A stretch of DNA of 64,000 nt from Pedobacter fastidiosus (lineage in GTDB: Bacteria; Bacteroidota; Bacteroidia; Sphingobacteriales; Sphingobacteriaceae), in the NCBI RefSeq assembly GCF_014306625.1, contig NZ_JACRYL010000014.1:65566-129565 (forward strand), given 5' to 3'. Positions 9,460 to 17,979 of this stretch are shown piece after piece. The notes below the pieces were generated by a model. That model worked only from the letters and a program-made list of their open reading frames with translations. It was not told the DNA's origin and searched no databases. The position numbers were made by a program, and so were the translations under genes. Every line of letters begins with the position of its first letter. The stretch's first letter is position 1.

Positions 9460-9915
9460 TTAATATGGCCTGATACTGAAATACCAAACCCAAGCGATTA
9501 AGAATAATTGAAAAGGAATACGAAACCACAAATATTTTAACCCGGGACCAGGTTTATGCAAATTTTCATAATTAATATTGTTTTTGGCTGCATAAATATT
9601 TGATGGAAAAATGACAATCAAAAATATAATCAAGGCTATGCCGGTATAATATCTAGTATTTTCGATTCCTAAACCTATAGCAAATAGAATTTCCAATGCT
9701 CCAGTAATTAAAACAATTTCAACCTTTTTTGGGATAAACAAAGGAATCATTGCGGCCATACTCGTTTTAAATTTAAAATGCCCCATGGCAGTAAAAAGCA
9801 ACATAATACTCATCGCTATGTTTCCAGCGAAAAGATAATTCTTATCAAAATCTGTGTATTTGTTAAAGGCAACAAAAAGAATAAAGGCAATAAGAAGTAT
9901 GAATAGGGGCTTCAT
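9460..9915 (-). CDS. DoxX-like family membrane protein
   Basis: This is a protein of 151 residues with four predicted transmembrane helices and the DoxX-like layout: AMGHFKF after helix 2, then LEILFAIGLGIENTRYYTG and a loop with NIYAAKNN before the last helix. Family members are inner-membrane proteins of mostly unknown biochemical role. It is the last gene of a likely three-gene minus-strand run, 34 bp after the small membrane protein. Confidence 0.75.
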   Translation of the reverse strand: MKPLFILLIAFILFVAFNKYTDFDKNYLFAGNIAMSIMLLFTAMGHFKFKTSMAAMIPLFIPKKVEIVLITGALEILFAIGLGIENTRYYTGIALIIFLIVIFPSNIYAAKNNINYENLHKPGPGLKYLWFRIPFQLFLIAWVWYFSIRPY

Positions 9916-9949
9916 TGATATTCAATTTTAGGATAACTTTCTCTTTTTC

Positions 9950-10246
9950 CTATTTTATTAAATTAAATGCAATTAAAATCGTAGCAACAAAAAGGACAAC
10001 CAATCCAGAAAGGAAAACAATATCGGCGAACTTTTCAAGTTTTTGACTTTCACTTCTTTCTCGTCGCATGGATATAAAAGAGAGGATACAGCTCGTCATA
10101 AAAAACATAACGGCTGCAACAGCAAATTCATCAATTAATGAGCCATCTGTTAAATTTAATTTTCTTAAGGATGTTAGAACAATAAAACATATTCCTAATA
10201 AATTGGCTGATGTACTTAGTATGTGCGGAGATCGATTTTCGGGCAT
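9950..10246 (-). CDS. Small three-helix membrane protein of unknown function
   Basis: This is a 98-residue protein with three hydrophobic segments (about 15-28, 41-60 and 75-97) and a charged loop, RRERSESQKLEKF, between helices 2 and 3. I do not recognise a named family. The start codon lies 1 bp after the stop of the AI-2E permease-family gene, so the two are almost certainly cotranscribed and translationally coupled. Confidence 0.7.
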   Translation of the reverse strand: MPENRSPHILSTSANLLGICFIVLTSLRKLNLTDGSLIDEFAVAAVMFFMTSCILSFISMRRERSESQKLEKFADIVFLSGLVVLFVATILIAFNLIK

Positions 10247-10247
10247 C

Positions 10248-11357
10248 TTAATCTTTTTCCTCTAATTTAATCTTTTTAGTAATTCGGTACACACGTTTCT
10301 TTTTATCAGGTTTATGTTCTTCGCCCATTAAAATTCCCCAAGGTTTCAATGTATCTACACGGTCGAAAATGATCTTTAGCATAGCCAAATATGGGATGCA
10401 TAAAAACATTCCAGAGATTCCCCAAATCATTTCGCCCACAACAATGCCAATGAAAGCGAAAAGGGCATTGATTTTTACTTTGGAACCTACAACTAAAGGC
10501 ATCAAAATATTTCCATCAACCGCATGCACTGCTACAAAAGCAACCAAAACAAATAATACTTTAGCTGCCCCAGCAGTAGCGAAGGTTACCAAACAACTAA
10601 CTAACAAAGCAAAAAATATCCCCAAATAGGGCACAACATTAAATATCCCACCGATAAGACCTAACAAAATAGCATACTTGACACCTAAAATGCTCAAGAT
10701 ACTAATGAGAAGTACGGAGACAATAAACATTTGAAGGAATAAGCCAATAATGTATTTTTTAATAATGTATTGAATCTGCCTAACAATCTCACTAACTTTT
10801 TCTTTGTGCTCTTCTTTAAATACTGCTGTTAAAAAAGTAAATAATACCCTTCTGTAATTTAAAATGAAAAATGTAAAAAGCAATGTAAAGCCTAAAAATA
10901 AAAATGTTGATGATACCGTTGAAAGTGTTGTGCCAACAATAGCAGCACTGGTAGCCAAAGCTTTATCCTTACTATCTTTTATGTAATTTCCAGGCGCTGG
11001 AATTGTTACTCCAAAATTTTTGTTTACCCAATGGTTCAGTTCATCAAAAGATTCTGTTCCTTTTTTTTCTAATAAGGGCCAATCTTTCCATAAATCGCTT
11101 AATTGGTTACCGAAGAAATAAATTACACCAGCTACAACTGCAATCATTAATATTACTGCAGAAATTGTAGAAAGACTCCGTTTAAAGCTTAATTTTTTTT
11201 CTAAAAAATTTGCAACTGGCAACATCAGAATCGCCATCAAGAAGGAGAACAAAAGTGGAGCTAAAAGTGATTGTCCTATAATGGCAATGTAGGTTAAGCT
11301 AATTAAACAGAATAGAACTAGCGCAAGCTTGGGCAGAAAAGAGAGTTTATCTTTCAT
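10248..11357 (-). CDS. AI-2E family transporter (PerM/YdiK-like)
   Basis: This is an integral membrane permease of 369 residues with about eight predicted helices. It has the family's central amphipathic region (NYRRVLFTFL then IVRQIQYIIKKYIIGLFLQ) and the conserved GLIGGIFNVVPYLGIFFA and HAVDGNILMPLVVGSKVKINAL stretches. Family members export small molecules or ions (AI-2 in one case, Na+/H+ in others), so the substrate should not be assumed. A basic tail (KPDKKKRVYRITKKIKLEEKD) faces the cytoplasm. It heads a likely operon with two small membrane proteins. Confidence 0.9.
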   Translation of the reverse strand: MKDKLSFLPKLALVLFCLISLTYIAIIGQSLLAPLLFSFLMAILMLPVANFLEKKLSFKRSLSTISAVILMIAVVAGVIYFFGNQLSDLWKDWPLLEKKGTESFDELNHWVNKNFGVTIPAPGNYIKDSKDKALATSAAIVGTTLSTVSSTFLFLGFTLLFTFFILNYRRVLFTFLTAVFKEEHKEKVSEIVRQIQYIIKKYIIGLFLQMFIVSVLLISILSILGVKYAILLGLIGGIFNVVPYLGIFFALLVSCLVTFATAGAAKVLFVLVAFVAVHAVDGNILMPLVVGSKVKINALFAFIGIVVGEMIWGISGMFLCIPYLAMLKIIFDRVDTLKPWGILMGEEHKPDKKKRVYRITKKIKLEEKD

Positions 11358-11382
11358 ATAATTTTAAATCCTGTTTAATACA

Positions 11383-11418
11383 AAATGCCCGATTAATTGT
11401 TTTATTAATCGGGCATTT
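11383..11418 (-). terminator. Rho-independent terminator after the aldo/keto reductase gene
   Basis: A perfect 15-bp stem (AAATGCCCGATTAAT and its complement, six-base loop) lies 19 bp beyond the reductase stop and ends in a short T-run on the minus strand. Confidence 0.75.
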
Positions 11419-11436
11419 AAATATAATAGTTTATTT

Positions 11437-12384
11437 TTAATAGATGCTCGCTTTATCTAAAATGGAGATGTCTTCAGGGCGCAAATTTAAATTTGCAGCA
11501 TCTGTAAAAGATTTTAACTGGCTTAAATCTGTAACACTTGCAATAGGTGCTGTAATAGAAGGATGATGAATTAACCAAGCCAAAGCAACAGAAGCAGGTT
11601 CAGTATGATGGGTTTCGGCAACTTGATCTAAAGCGCCTAAAATTCTGAATCCCCGTTCGTTTAAATATTTTTTAACACCACCACCGCGTTGACTTTTCTT
11701 TAGATCATCTTCACTACGGTATTTTCCAGTTAAAAAACCACTTGCTAAAGAGTAATAACTAATTACACCCAAGCCATGCTCTAAACAAATTTTTTCGTGC
11801 TCTTTTTCAAATTCTTCCCGGTCAAATAAATTGTAGCCTGGTTGATAAACTTCATAACGTGGAAGGTTGTGTTCACTTGAGGAGATTAAAGATTCTTTCA
11901 AACGATCTGCAGAGAAGTTTGAAGCGCCTATCCAACGTACTTTTCCTTCTCTAATCAAAGTTTCATAAGCGCTTAAAGTTTCTTCAACTGGCGTAGTCTC
12001 ATCATCGAAATGAGAAAAATAAAGGTCTATATAATCAGTTTTTAGGCGAGTAAGCGAATGCTCAACTTCATTTATAATGTAATCTTTCTTTAATGATTTA
12101 CCTGATCCCATATCAGATCCAACTTTCGTTGCAATAATAACGTCGTGGCGCTTATTGTGTTTTTGAAGCCAGTTACCAATAATTGCTTCCGATTCTCCAC
12201 CTTCATTTCCTGGTTTCCAACGTGAGTAAACATCAGCAGTGTCGATAAAGTTAAAACCGCTTTCCACAAAGTGATCTAATATTTCGAACGATTTTTGCTC
12301 ATCTATAGTCCAGCCAAAAACATTTCCTCCAAATACAACCGGCGCAATACTTAAATCTGTTTTTCCTAAAGTTCTTTTTTCCAT
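11437..12384 (-). CDS. Aldo/keto reductase
   Basis: This is an NADPH-dependent oxidoreductase of 315 residues with a TIM barrel. The catalytic tetrad is visible: Asp and Tyr in DTADVYSRW, Lys in ATKVGSDMG and His in YFSHFDD. Cofactor-binding segments include VRWIGASNFS and the C-terminal SVTDLSQLKSF. It resembles the YajO/Tas-like bacterial branch, which reduces aldehydes and ketones, but the natural substrate is unknown. It is a single gene with a terminator downstream and a TAnnTTTG-like -7 box (12402-12409, minus strand) upstream without a clear -33. Confidence 0.9.
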   Translation of the reverse strand: MEKRTLGKTDLSIAPVVFGGNVFGWTIDEQKSFEILDHFVESGFNFIDTADVYSRWKPGNEGGESEAIIGNWLQKHNKRHDVIIATKVGSDMGSGKSLKKDYIINEVEHSLTRLKTDYIDLYFSHFDDETTPVEETLSAYETLIREGKVRWIGASNFSADRLKESLISSSEHNLPRYEVYQPGYNLFDREEFEKEHEKICLEHGLGVISYYSLASGFLTGKYRSEDDLKKSQRGGGVKKYLNERGFRILGALDQVAETHHTEPASVALAWLIHHPSITAPIASVTDLSQLKSFTDAANLNLRPEDISILDKASIY

Positions 12385-12459
12385 GATATGAATTGTTAAT
12401 ACAAAACTAACAAAATTGAAAGCTCTAGGTTTTTATTAGAGGTCGGGATTGTGTAATAA

Positions 12460-13131
12460 TTATTTATCCTCAGCTTTAGTAGCTCTTAGCATTTCTCTTT
12501 TTCCGGGTGCTCCAGGCAATTTCTCAATTGTAAAACCATTTGCTTTAACGGCTCTTTTTAATTTTCCAGTTATGGCGTAAGTAACGAAAACACCGCCAGG
12601 TTTTAAAAAACTACAAGCGTGACTTATAATTTCATCACTCCACATTTCAGGTTGATGCTGAACTGAAAACGCATCGTAATAAATTAGATCAAATTTTTTG
12701 CTTGTGTCAAATTCTGCCAATGTAATATGCGGAATCTCAAGTTCGCAAAGCGGTGATAAATTTTGTTCAGCTTTTAATGCGCCATCATAATTTTCAATAA
12801 AACTTGTCCATATTTGTTCTGGAACATAGGCTTGATAACCTGTTTGCTCAATAACTTCTCTAGTAAGCGGAAAAGCTTCAATACTGGTATAATTTAGTTT
12901 GATGTTGTTTTCTGCGCAATATTCATAGCTTAAAATAAAGTTTAATCCGGTTCCAAAACCAACTTCTAAAATCAAAATTTCTGATTTTTGTGCACTTGAA
13001 AATTTTAATCCTGCATCAATAAAAACGTGTTTACTCTCTTGTAAAGCGCCGTGTTTACTGTGATAATGTTCGCCAATGGTTTCGCTGTAAAGTGTGTTCG
13101 AACCATCTGCAGTTGGGGTAATAATATTCAT
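12460..13131 (-). CDS. mnmD: tRNA (5-methylaminomethyl-2-thiouridine) methyltransferase, MnmD-like
   Basis: This is a SAM-dependent methyltransferase of 223 residues. It matches the stand-alone version of the MnmC N-terminal domain (DUF752), which makes the last step of mnm5s2U at the tRNA wobble position. The N-terminal family signature SETIGEHYHSKHGALQES is present, followed by the SAM motif ILEVGFGTGLNF and the DLIYYDAFSVQHQPEMW segment. The FAD-oxidase half of MnmC is absent, as expected for MnmD. The start lies next to a tandem repeat array whose units carry promoter-like boxes in this gene's direction. Confidence 0.85.
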   Translation of the reverse strand: MNIITPTADGSNTLYSETIGEHYHSKHGALQESKHVFIDAGLKFSSAQKSEILILEVGFGTGLNFILSYEYCAENNIKLNYTSIEAFPLTREVIEQTGYQAYVPEQIWTSFIENYDGALKAEQNLSPLCELEIPHITLAEFDTSKKFDLIYYDAFSVQHQPEMWSDEIISHACSFLKPGGVFVTYAITGKLKRAVKANGFTIEKLPGAPGKREMLRATKAEDK

Positions 13132-13137
13132 GACCAG

Positions 13138-13330
13138 GATTTTTTTAGGATTAAAAGATTTTAGGATCAGGGTGCAAAGATACAGTAGGATTTTAAAGTA
13201 TTATAGGATTTTCAAGATCGAGGAGCAAAGATATAGCAGGTTTTTTTTAGGATTTGTGGATTTTAGGATCAGGGTGCAAATATACAGCAGGATTTTTGAG
13301 GATTATAGGATTTTCAAAATCGAAGAACAC
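13138..13330. repeat. Tandem degenerate repeats with -7-like boxes
   Basis: About four imperfect units built on GGATTTTAGGATCAGGGTGC are followed by AAAGATACAG-type sequence. On the minus strand the units present -7-like boxes (TATCTTTG, TATCTTTG, TATATTTG) at about 13175, 13225 and 13277, reading toward mnmD. Open frames across this block are repetitive and not credible as protein. Confidence 0.65.
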
Positions 13331-13332
13331 CT

Positions 13333-13363
13333 TTGGTAATAAAGTGCCAGCCTCTTACCTTTG
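13333..13363 (+). promoter_or_regulatory. Promoter for the MmcQ/YjbR-like gene
   Basis: TTG (13333-13335), a 20-base spacer and TACCTTTG (13356-13363) form a near-consensus Bacteroidota promoter, about 43 bp before the start codon at 13407. Confidence 0.5.
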
Positions 13364-13406
13364 GTCTTTCTGCTTTAACCTTTAGTCTTTCTTCTTTTAG
13401 CTTATT

Positions 13407-13745
13407 ATGGATATTGAATCTTTCAGAGAATATTGTTTGAGTTTGCCTGGTACAACCGAGGGTATGAAATGGGATCATTTGTGTTTCATGATTGAAGAAA
13501 AAATCTTTATCATCATTGCAATTGATGAAGGAAGTCGGTTTTCTATTAAATGTAATCCTGATGATTTTGATGCATTAACTGCAAGGGATGGAATTGCGCA
13601 GGCTTATCATTTGGCTAAACGCAAATGGATTCAAATCGAAAATTTGGATGTGTTAAATGATCAGGAATTGAAAAGTAGAGTAGCGGATTCTAGAGCAATG
13701 GTTTTGGCCAAATTACCGAGGAAAATCCAAGCAAAATATGTTTAA
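13407..13745 (+). CDS. MmcQ/YjbR family protein
   Basis: This is a protein of 112 residues with the CyaY-like MmcQ/YjbR fold. The N-terminal pattern FREYCLSLPGTTEGMKWDH, the central IIIAIDEGSRFSIKCNPD and the KRKWIQIE..L...EL segment are diagnostic. Members are often annotated as DNA-binding, but no reaction is established. It is a single gene, convergent with the downstream minus-strand gene (2 bp between the two stops). Confidence 0.85.
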   Translation: MDIESFREYCLSLPGTTEGMKWDHLCFMIEEKIFIIIAIDEGSRFSIKCNPDDFDALTARDGIAQAYHLAKRKWIQIENLDVLNDQELKSRVADSRAMVLAKLPRKIQAKYV

Positions 13746-13747
13746 GT

Positions 13748-14350
13748 TTATTTTGATCTCTCCAATTTATAAAATATCGGTGGTCTTTTCTTCTTTTTGA
13801 GGAATACAATTACTGTCGCAGAAAATAATATCGCAAACAAAATTGATAATTTCATTGTGCCTAAATGAGCTAAAATAAAAACTATTCCTAAAATAGAATG
13901 ACCATTTGATACATCATACTCATCCCCGCTCTCCATTTTTATGGCAAGAATAAAGGAGAAAATAAAAAATAGCCAAATAACTGCCATAGCAATAATGGGT
14001 TTTTCTACTGCCTTTTTTATTGATTCTCTATCCAAGGAATATTCTGAGTTTGGAATGTTTTCTCTTAAATACTTAAGTATTTCGTCTTTTTTAACTTGAT
14101 TTTTTATCACCAAAAAATCAGAGCCTCCATTTAGCTCCAGATTGATAAATGGTTTTCCCTTCTGAGTACTAATCCTTTTTAAATAATTTAGTGGAATTCC
14201 TCTTATCTTTTTCGTTGGAATTTTGCCTGAATTTAAATCCATTACATAACTATCAAGTTCATTCTGAGATGGATTTCCTTTATAAATAATGCTTTTATCA
14301 ATCGCAATAATTCTATCACCTTCATTTACTTTATTAACCCAAATTTTCAT
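13748..14350 (-). CDS. Uncharacterised membrane protein
   Basis: This is an unknown protein of 200 residues. The first about 115 residues are soluble and could be a PH-like beta domain (IIAIDKSIIYKG, KKIRGIPLNYLKRISTQKG, FLVIKNQVKKDEILKYLREN). Two or three transmembrane helices and a lysine-rich tail, KKKKRPP, follow. I chose ATG 14350; an in-frame TTG at 14425 would add 25 residues that look like leader sequence. It lies downstream of the DUF2625-like gene on the same strand, so cotranscription is possible. Confidence 0.6.
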   Translation of the reverse strand: MKIWVNKVNEGDRIIAIDKSIIYKGNPSQNELDSYVMDLNSGKIPTKKIRGIPLNYLKRISTQKGKPFINLELNGGSDFLVIKNQVKKDEILKYLRENIPNSEYSLDRESIKKAVEKPIIAMAVIWLFFIFSFILAIKMESGDEYDVSNGHSILGIVFILAHLGTMKLSILFAILFSATVIVFLKKKKRPPIFYKLERSK

Positions 14351-14450
14351 ACTAAATATTTTTTTTGGGGATGAATTAAAATAGGGACTATGACTATATT
14401 TTAAAAAAGATATTTTTTTTTGCAAATAGGATTTATGAATTTTAATTGAC

Positions 14451-15230
14451 TTAATTTTTCTCTTCTTTCTTTTCAGTTGATGAATTTGCTTGCAATTCTT
14501 TTTGCTTCATAATGTTAAATTTGAAAAGTTCTTCTACTGTTACCAGTTTTCTAGTGCATTTTTCAATGTCTGTTCCTTCTTTAGCCCATAAATAAGGGCG
14601 GAAACTGTAAGATTTATTTCCATCTAAGTTTGCTATAAACTGGTTCCAGCTCCCCCATCTTAAACCTTTGTAAAAAGTAGAAAGGTCACTATCAAAGCAG
14701 AATAAAATAAACTCGCCATAACCTGCGCCTAACGATTCCCAATTTAAACTATTGGGTGCCAAGTAGTAAACATTCTTTAAATCTTTCCCTAAAGCACCGT
14801 AATTAATGGCGAAAAAACCTCCAACAGCATCATCTGCAACTAAAAGATAACCTGGCTTATCGCCATATTCGGTAATGGTTTTCCCTTTGTTCCATTCTGC
14901 TACATTTCTGTTCAATCTGGCACTCCCTGATCCTAAGATCCTGATCCAACCATTATCAACCATTATTCCGCCAGTGTTGTAAATCACTGCGCCTAAAGTA
15001 GAATAGGTGCTCACTTGTGCATTATAGAGGGCGTCTTTGGCTTTTGCAGAATCTAATTCTAAAACTTCAACTTTGTTTTTGGCAGAATCTACCCACTTTT
15101 TTACAATCGGCCATGCCGGATCGGTTTTATTAATCAACTCATCAATGCTTTCCATTTTATTTTGTGCAAATGATGCATAGGATAAAAAAGTTAAACTGAA
15201 AATGAATATTTTTTTGATCGTACTTTTCAT
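14451..15230 (-). CDS. DUF2625-like secreted protein
   Basis: This is a protein of 259 residues with a Sec signal peptide ending SFAQ. After a short linker the body matches my recollection of DUF2625: PAWPIVKKWVDSAKNKVEVL near the start, TLGAVIYNTGGIMVDNGWIRILGSG in the middle, then GYLLVADDAVGGFFAINYG and FYKGLRWGSWNQFI. The function of the family is unknown. The periplasmic location is inferred from the signal peptide. A minus-strand CAAAGATA (TATCTTTG) -7 box lies at 15251-15258, without a good -33. Confidence 0.75.
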   Translation of the reverse strand: MKSTIKKIFIFSLTFLSYASFAQNKMESIDELINKTDPAWPIVKKWVDSAKNKVEVLELDSAKAKDALYNAQVSTYSTLGAVIYNTGGIMVDNGWIRILGSGSARLNRNVAEWNKGKTITEYGDKPGYLLVADDAVGGFFAINYGALGKDLKNVYYLAPNSLNWESLGAGYGEFILFCFDSDLSTFYKGLRWGSWNQFIANLDGNKSYSFRPYLWAKEGTDIEKCTRKLVTVEELFKFNIMKQKELQANSSTEKKEEKN

Positions 15231-15290
15231 TAAGTAATGTTTATATTTTTCAAAGATATAATGATAAATAAGAACCTGAATATTTTGGCA

Positions 15291-15320
15291 TAAAAAAACG
15301 CCCCAAATAATCGGGGCGTT
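15291..15320 (-). terminator. Terminator after the M13 peptidase gene
   Basis: A perfect GC-rich stem AACGCCCC / GGGGCGTT with an eight-base loop is followed on the minus strand by seven T. It lies 55 bp beyond the peptidase stop. Confidence 0.9.
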
Positions 15321-15374
15321 TGCAATATAGGTTTGATATTCCTCTCGGGATGAATTTACTGATGGTAATAGGAG

Positions 15375-17411
15375 TTACCACATTCTTATTCTGTCTTCTG
15401 GCTTTTTATACAATTTGTCGCCAGGCTTAACATCAAAGGCATTATACCAAGCATCCATATTAACCGGTGCACCAATTGTGCGGTACGGACCAGGAGAATG
15501 TGGATCGGTTTTAATTAATTGAGCAGCACTTTCTGGTAAAATATTACCTCTCCAAACTTGTGCCCATGATAAAAAGAAACGTTGATCTGGCGTAAAACCA
15601 TCAATTTTATCGTTGCTTTGGCCTTCTTTGGTCATTTTAAAAGCAGTATAAGCAGCATTTAAACCGCCTAAATCGCCAATGTTTTCGCCCATGGTTAATT
15701 TACCAATAACATGAACGGTATCCAAAACGGTGTATGAATCAAATTGTTCGCCCAAAGCTTTTGTTTTAGCATCAAATTTTGCTTTGTCTTCTGCAGTCCA
15801 CCAGTTTTTTAAGTTACCGGCAGCATCGTATTGGCTGCCGCTATCATCAAAACCGTGGCTCATTTCATGTCCAATTACAGCACCAATTCCACCATAATTT
15901 ACAGCGTCATCTGCATTTGGATCGAAGAAAGGAAACTGTAAAATTCCTGCTGGGAAAGTAATATCGTTCATTGTAGGACTGTAAGATGCATTAACTGTTG
16001 GTGGCGTCATGCCGAAACGATTGCGATCTACAGGTTTCCCTAATCTAGTTACATTTTCATTGTATCCCCAAACACTAGCATTGCGTAAGTTTTGAAAATA
16101 GGTGTTTCTATTGATTTCTAAACCTGTGTAAGTTTCCCATTTAGTGGTATAACCCACTTTAGATTTAAAAGCAGCAAGTTTTTCTAGTGCCTTTTTCTTA
16201 GTCTCGGCGCTCATCCATTCCAAACCATTAATTCTAATTTCAAAGGCTTTACGCAGGTTTACAATCATTGCATCCATACGGGCTTTGGCCTCAGGTTTAA
16301 AATATTTAGCAACATATAATTGGCCCAATAATTCGCCAATAGTGCCATCAGTTAAAGATGACATCCGTTGCCAACGTGGAGTTTGAATTTTTTGTCCGGT
16401 TTGTGCTTGTTGAAAAGCGAAACTTGCCTTAACAAAAGGAGAACTTAAACTTCCGGCAGAACCTTTTAAAATGTTCCATTCTAAGTACGTTTTCCAATCC
16501 GCTACAGAAACCGATTTCAGCATCCCATCTAAACTCGTCATAAATTTAGGTGATGAAACTAGCAAAGTATCCTGACCTTTAATTTTGAATTTAGGTAAAT
16601 AAGTTGCCCAATTAATATCTGGAGTTTTTGCGTTTAATTCGGCAACGGTAAGTTTATTGTATGTAGAATAAGGATCACGCATTTCCAAACGGCTCATTTG
16701 AGCTTCAGCAAGCGCTTTTTCAATTTTAAAAACTGTTTCAGCTTTTTGTTTAGCCACTTCTGGTGTACTTCCTGTTAAAGAAAACAAGGTAGTCATGTAA
16801 GTATTATAAGCCTCGCGGATTTTAACACTACGTGTATCGTCTTTTAAATAATAATCACGATCGGGCAAAGTTGTACCACCTTGGCCAATATTAACCATGT
16901 ATTTATTTACATTCTTGCGATCTTGGCCAATACCAATGCCAAACATAGCCCCACCAATGCCGTTAACCCGCATGTAGGCAACATGATCTAAAACGCCCTG
17001 AATATCTTTAATTTGTTTAACTTTTTCTAAATCTGGTTTAATAGGCGTGTAGCCCAATTTTTCGATGGTTACTGTATCCATACCAGCTGCGAAAAAATCG
17101 CCAACTCTACGTTTTACAGAACCAGCAGGTGCAGATTTATCAGCAGCCGCATCTTCTACTAATGTTTTTACAGCATTAATATTAAAGTCTCGCAACTCGT
17201 TAAAACTTCCCCAACGGGTTTCTTTTGCAGGAACAGGATTGTTTTTTATCCAATTTCCACTGGCATATTGGTAGAAATCATCGCCAGGTTTTACAGATTG
17301 ATCCATGTTTGATGGATCGATGAATTTTTTTGGCACTTGTGCATTTGCTGAAAAGCCTACGGCAACAAGACCGAGTGCAGCAAAATAGCTTTTCAAATTT
17401 TGGTATTTCAT
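15375..17411 (-). CDS. M13 family zinc metallopeptidase (PepO/neprilysin-like)
   Basis: This is an exported endopeptidase of 678 residues, full length for M13. A signal peptide ending ANAQ is followed by the M13 N-terminal domain (FYQYASGNWIKNNPVPAKETRWG). The catalytic part has NDITFPAGILQFPFF, the zinc motif GHEMSHGFDDSG with H515, E516 and H519, and the third ligand region GENIGDLGGLNAAY. The family ending RIRMW is intact. Such enzymes cleave oligopeptides of up to about 40 residues. It is a single gene with a strong terminator. Confidence 0.95.
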   Translation of the reverse strand: MKYQNLKSYFAALGLVAVGFSANAQVPKKFIDPSNMDQSVKPGDDFYQYASGNWIKNNPVPAKETRWGSFNELRDFNINAVKTLVEDAAADKSAPAGSVKRRVGDFFAAGMDTVTIEKLGYTPIKPDLEKVKQIKDIQGVLDHVAYMRVNGIGGAMFGIGIGQDRKNVNKYMVNIGQGGTTLPDRDYYLKDDTRSVKIREAYNTYMTTLFSLTGSTPEVAKQKAETVFKIEKALAEAQMSRLEMRDPYSTYNKLTVAELNAKTPDINWATYLPKFKIKGQDTLLVSSPKFMTSLDGMLKSVSVADWKTYLEWNILKGSAGSLSSPFVKASFAFQQAQTGQKIQTPRWQRMSSLTDGTIGELLGQLYVAKYFKPEAKARMDAMIVNLRKAFEIRINGLEWMSAETKKKALEKLAAFKSKVGYTTKWETYTGLEINRNTYFQNLRNASVWGYNENVTRLGKPVDRNRFGMTPPTVNASYSPTMNDITFPAGILQFPFFDPNADDAVNYGGIGAVIGHEMSHGFDDSGSQYDAAGNLKNWWTAEDKAKFDAKTKALGEQFDSYTVLDTVHVIGKLTMGENIGDLGGLNAAYTAFKMTKEGQSNDKIDGFTPDQRFFLSWAQVWRGNILPESAAQLIKTDPHSPGPYRTIGAPVNMDAWYNAFDVKPGDKLYKKPEDRIRMW

Positions 17412-17979
17412 TCGCTTAATAAGTTAGTTTTAATAGCGAAATTTATGAAATACTAATTAATACTGAAACAATATATTAGAAATATTACTTATAGAACCAG
17501 TAGTAAATTTTTGCTAAGCCAAGCCTTCTAATAAATTCAGCAGGCGAGAATAGGGTTTTAATAGACTTCATGATTTTTAAATCTTATACACTATTAACAT
17601 TTTTTAACATTATTTATTGTGTTGCTGTAAAAATTTTGATTATTAAGAATGATTCAGAATAAAGCATTAATTTTGAAAATATGTATGTTTAGGTTTACAT
17701 CATTTGAAAATTAACGTTCAGTATTTCATAAGATTTGAAGTCTCGTACTAACGGCACTCCTTTGGGCCTTTTTGCTACAACAAAAGCAGAAAGGGCTTTT
17801 GGTTTTCGCTGCAATCGGGTTTATTAACTTTTGATATTACTACTATTTGTGCCACCTAAACCCGACAAAGTGGAAAACCCGGAAGCCAATTTTTTTTTGG
17901 CTGAGGATTTGTAACAATGGCGGGAACAAAGAAACCGAAGAGAAACTGTTGTTGCTTTTCAATAAATAATAATAATTAA
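17412..17979. other. 568-bp intergenic region with hairpins
   Basis: No gene is seen. There are two inverted structures: a hairpin at about 17764-17796 (GCCTTTTTGCT against AGCAGAAAGGGC) and arms CGGGTTTA (17816-17823) and TAAACCCG (17857-17864). A T-rich stretch follows at 17891-17899. This resembles a dispersed intergenic element. It separates divergent M13 peptidase and metal-ATPase genes, so promoters of both should lie here, but no complete TTG-N19-TAnnTTTG was found. Confidence 0.5.

Noticed and set aside
13094-13339. 81-codon open frame on the plus strand
   Set aside because: It overlaps mnmD and reads through the tandem array, giving repeated FRIRVQ-type residues.
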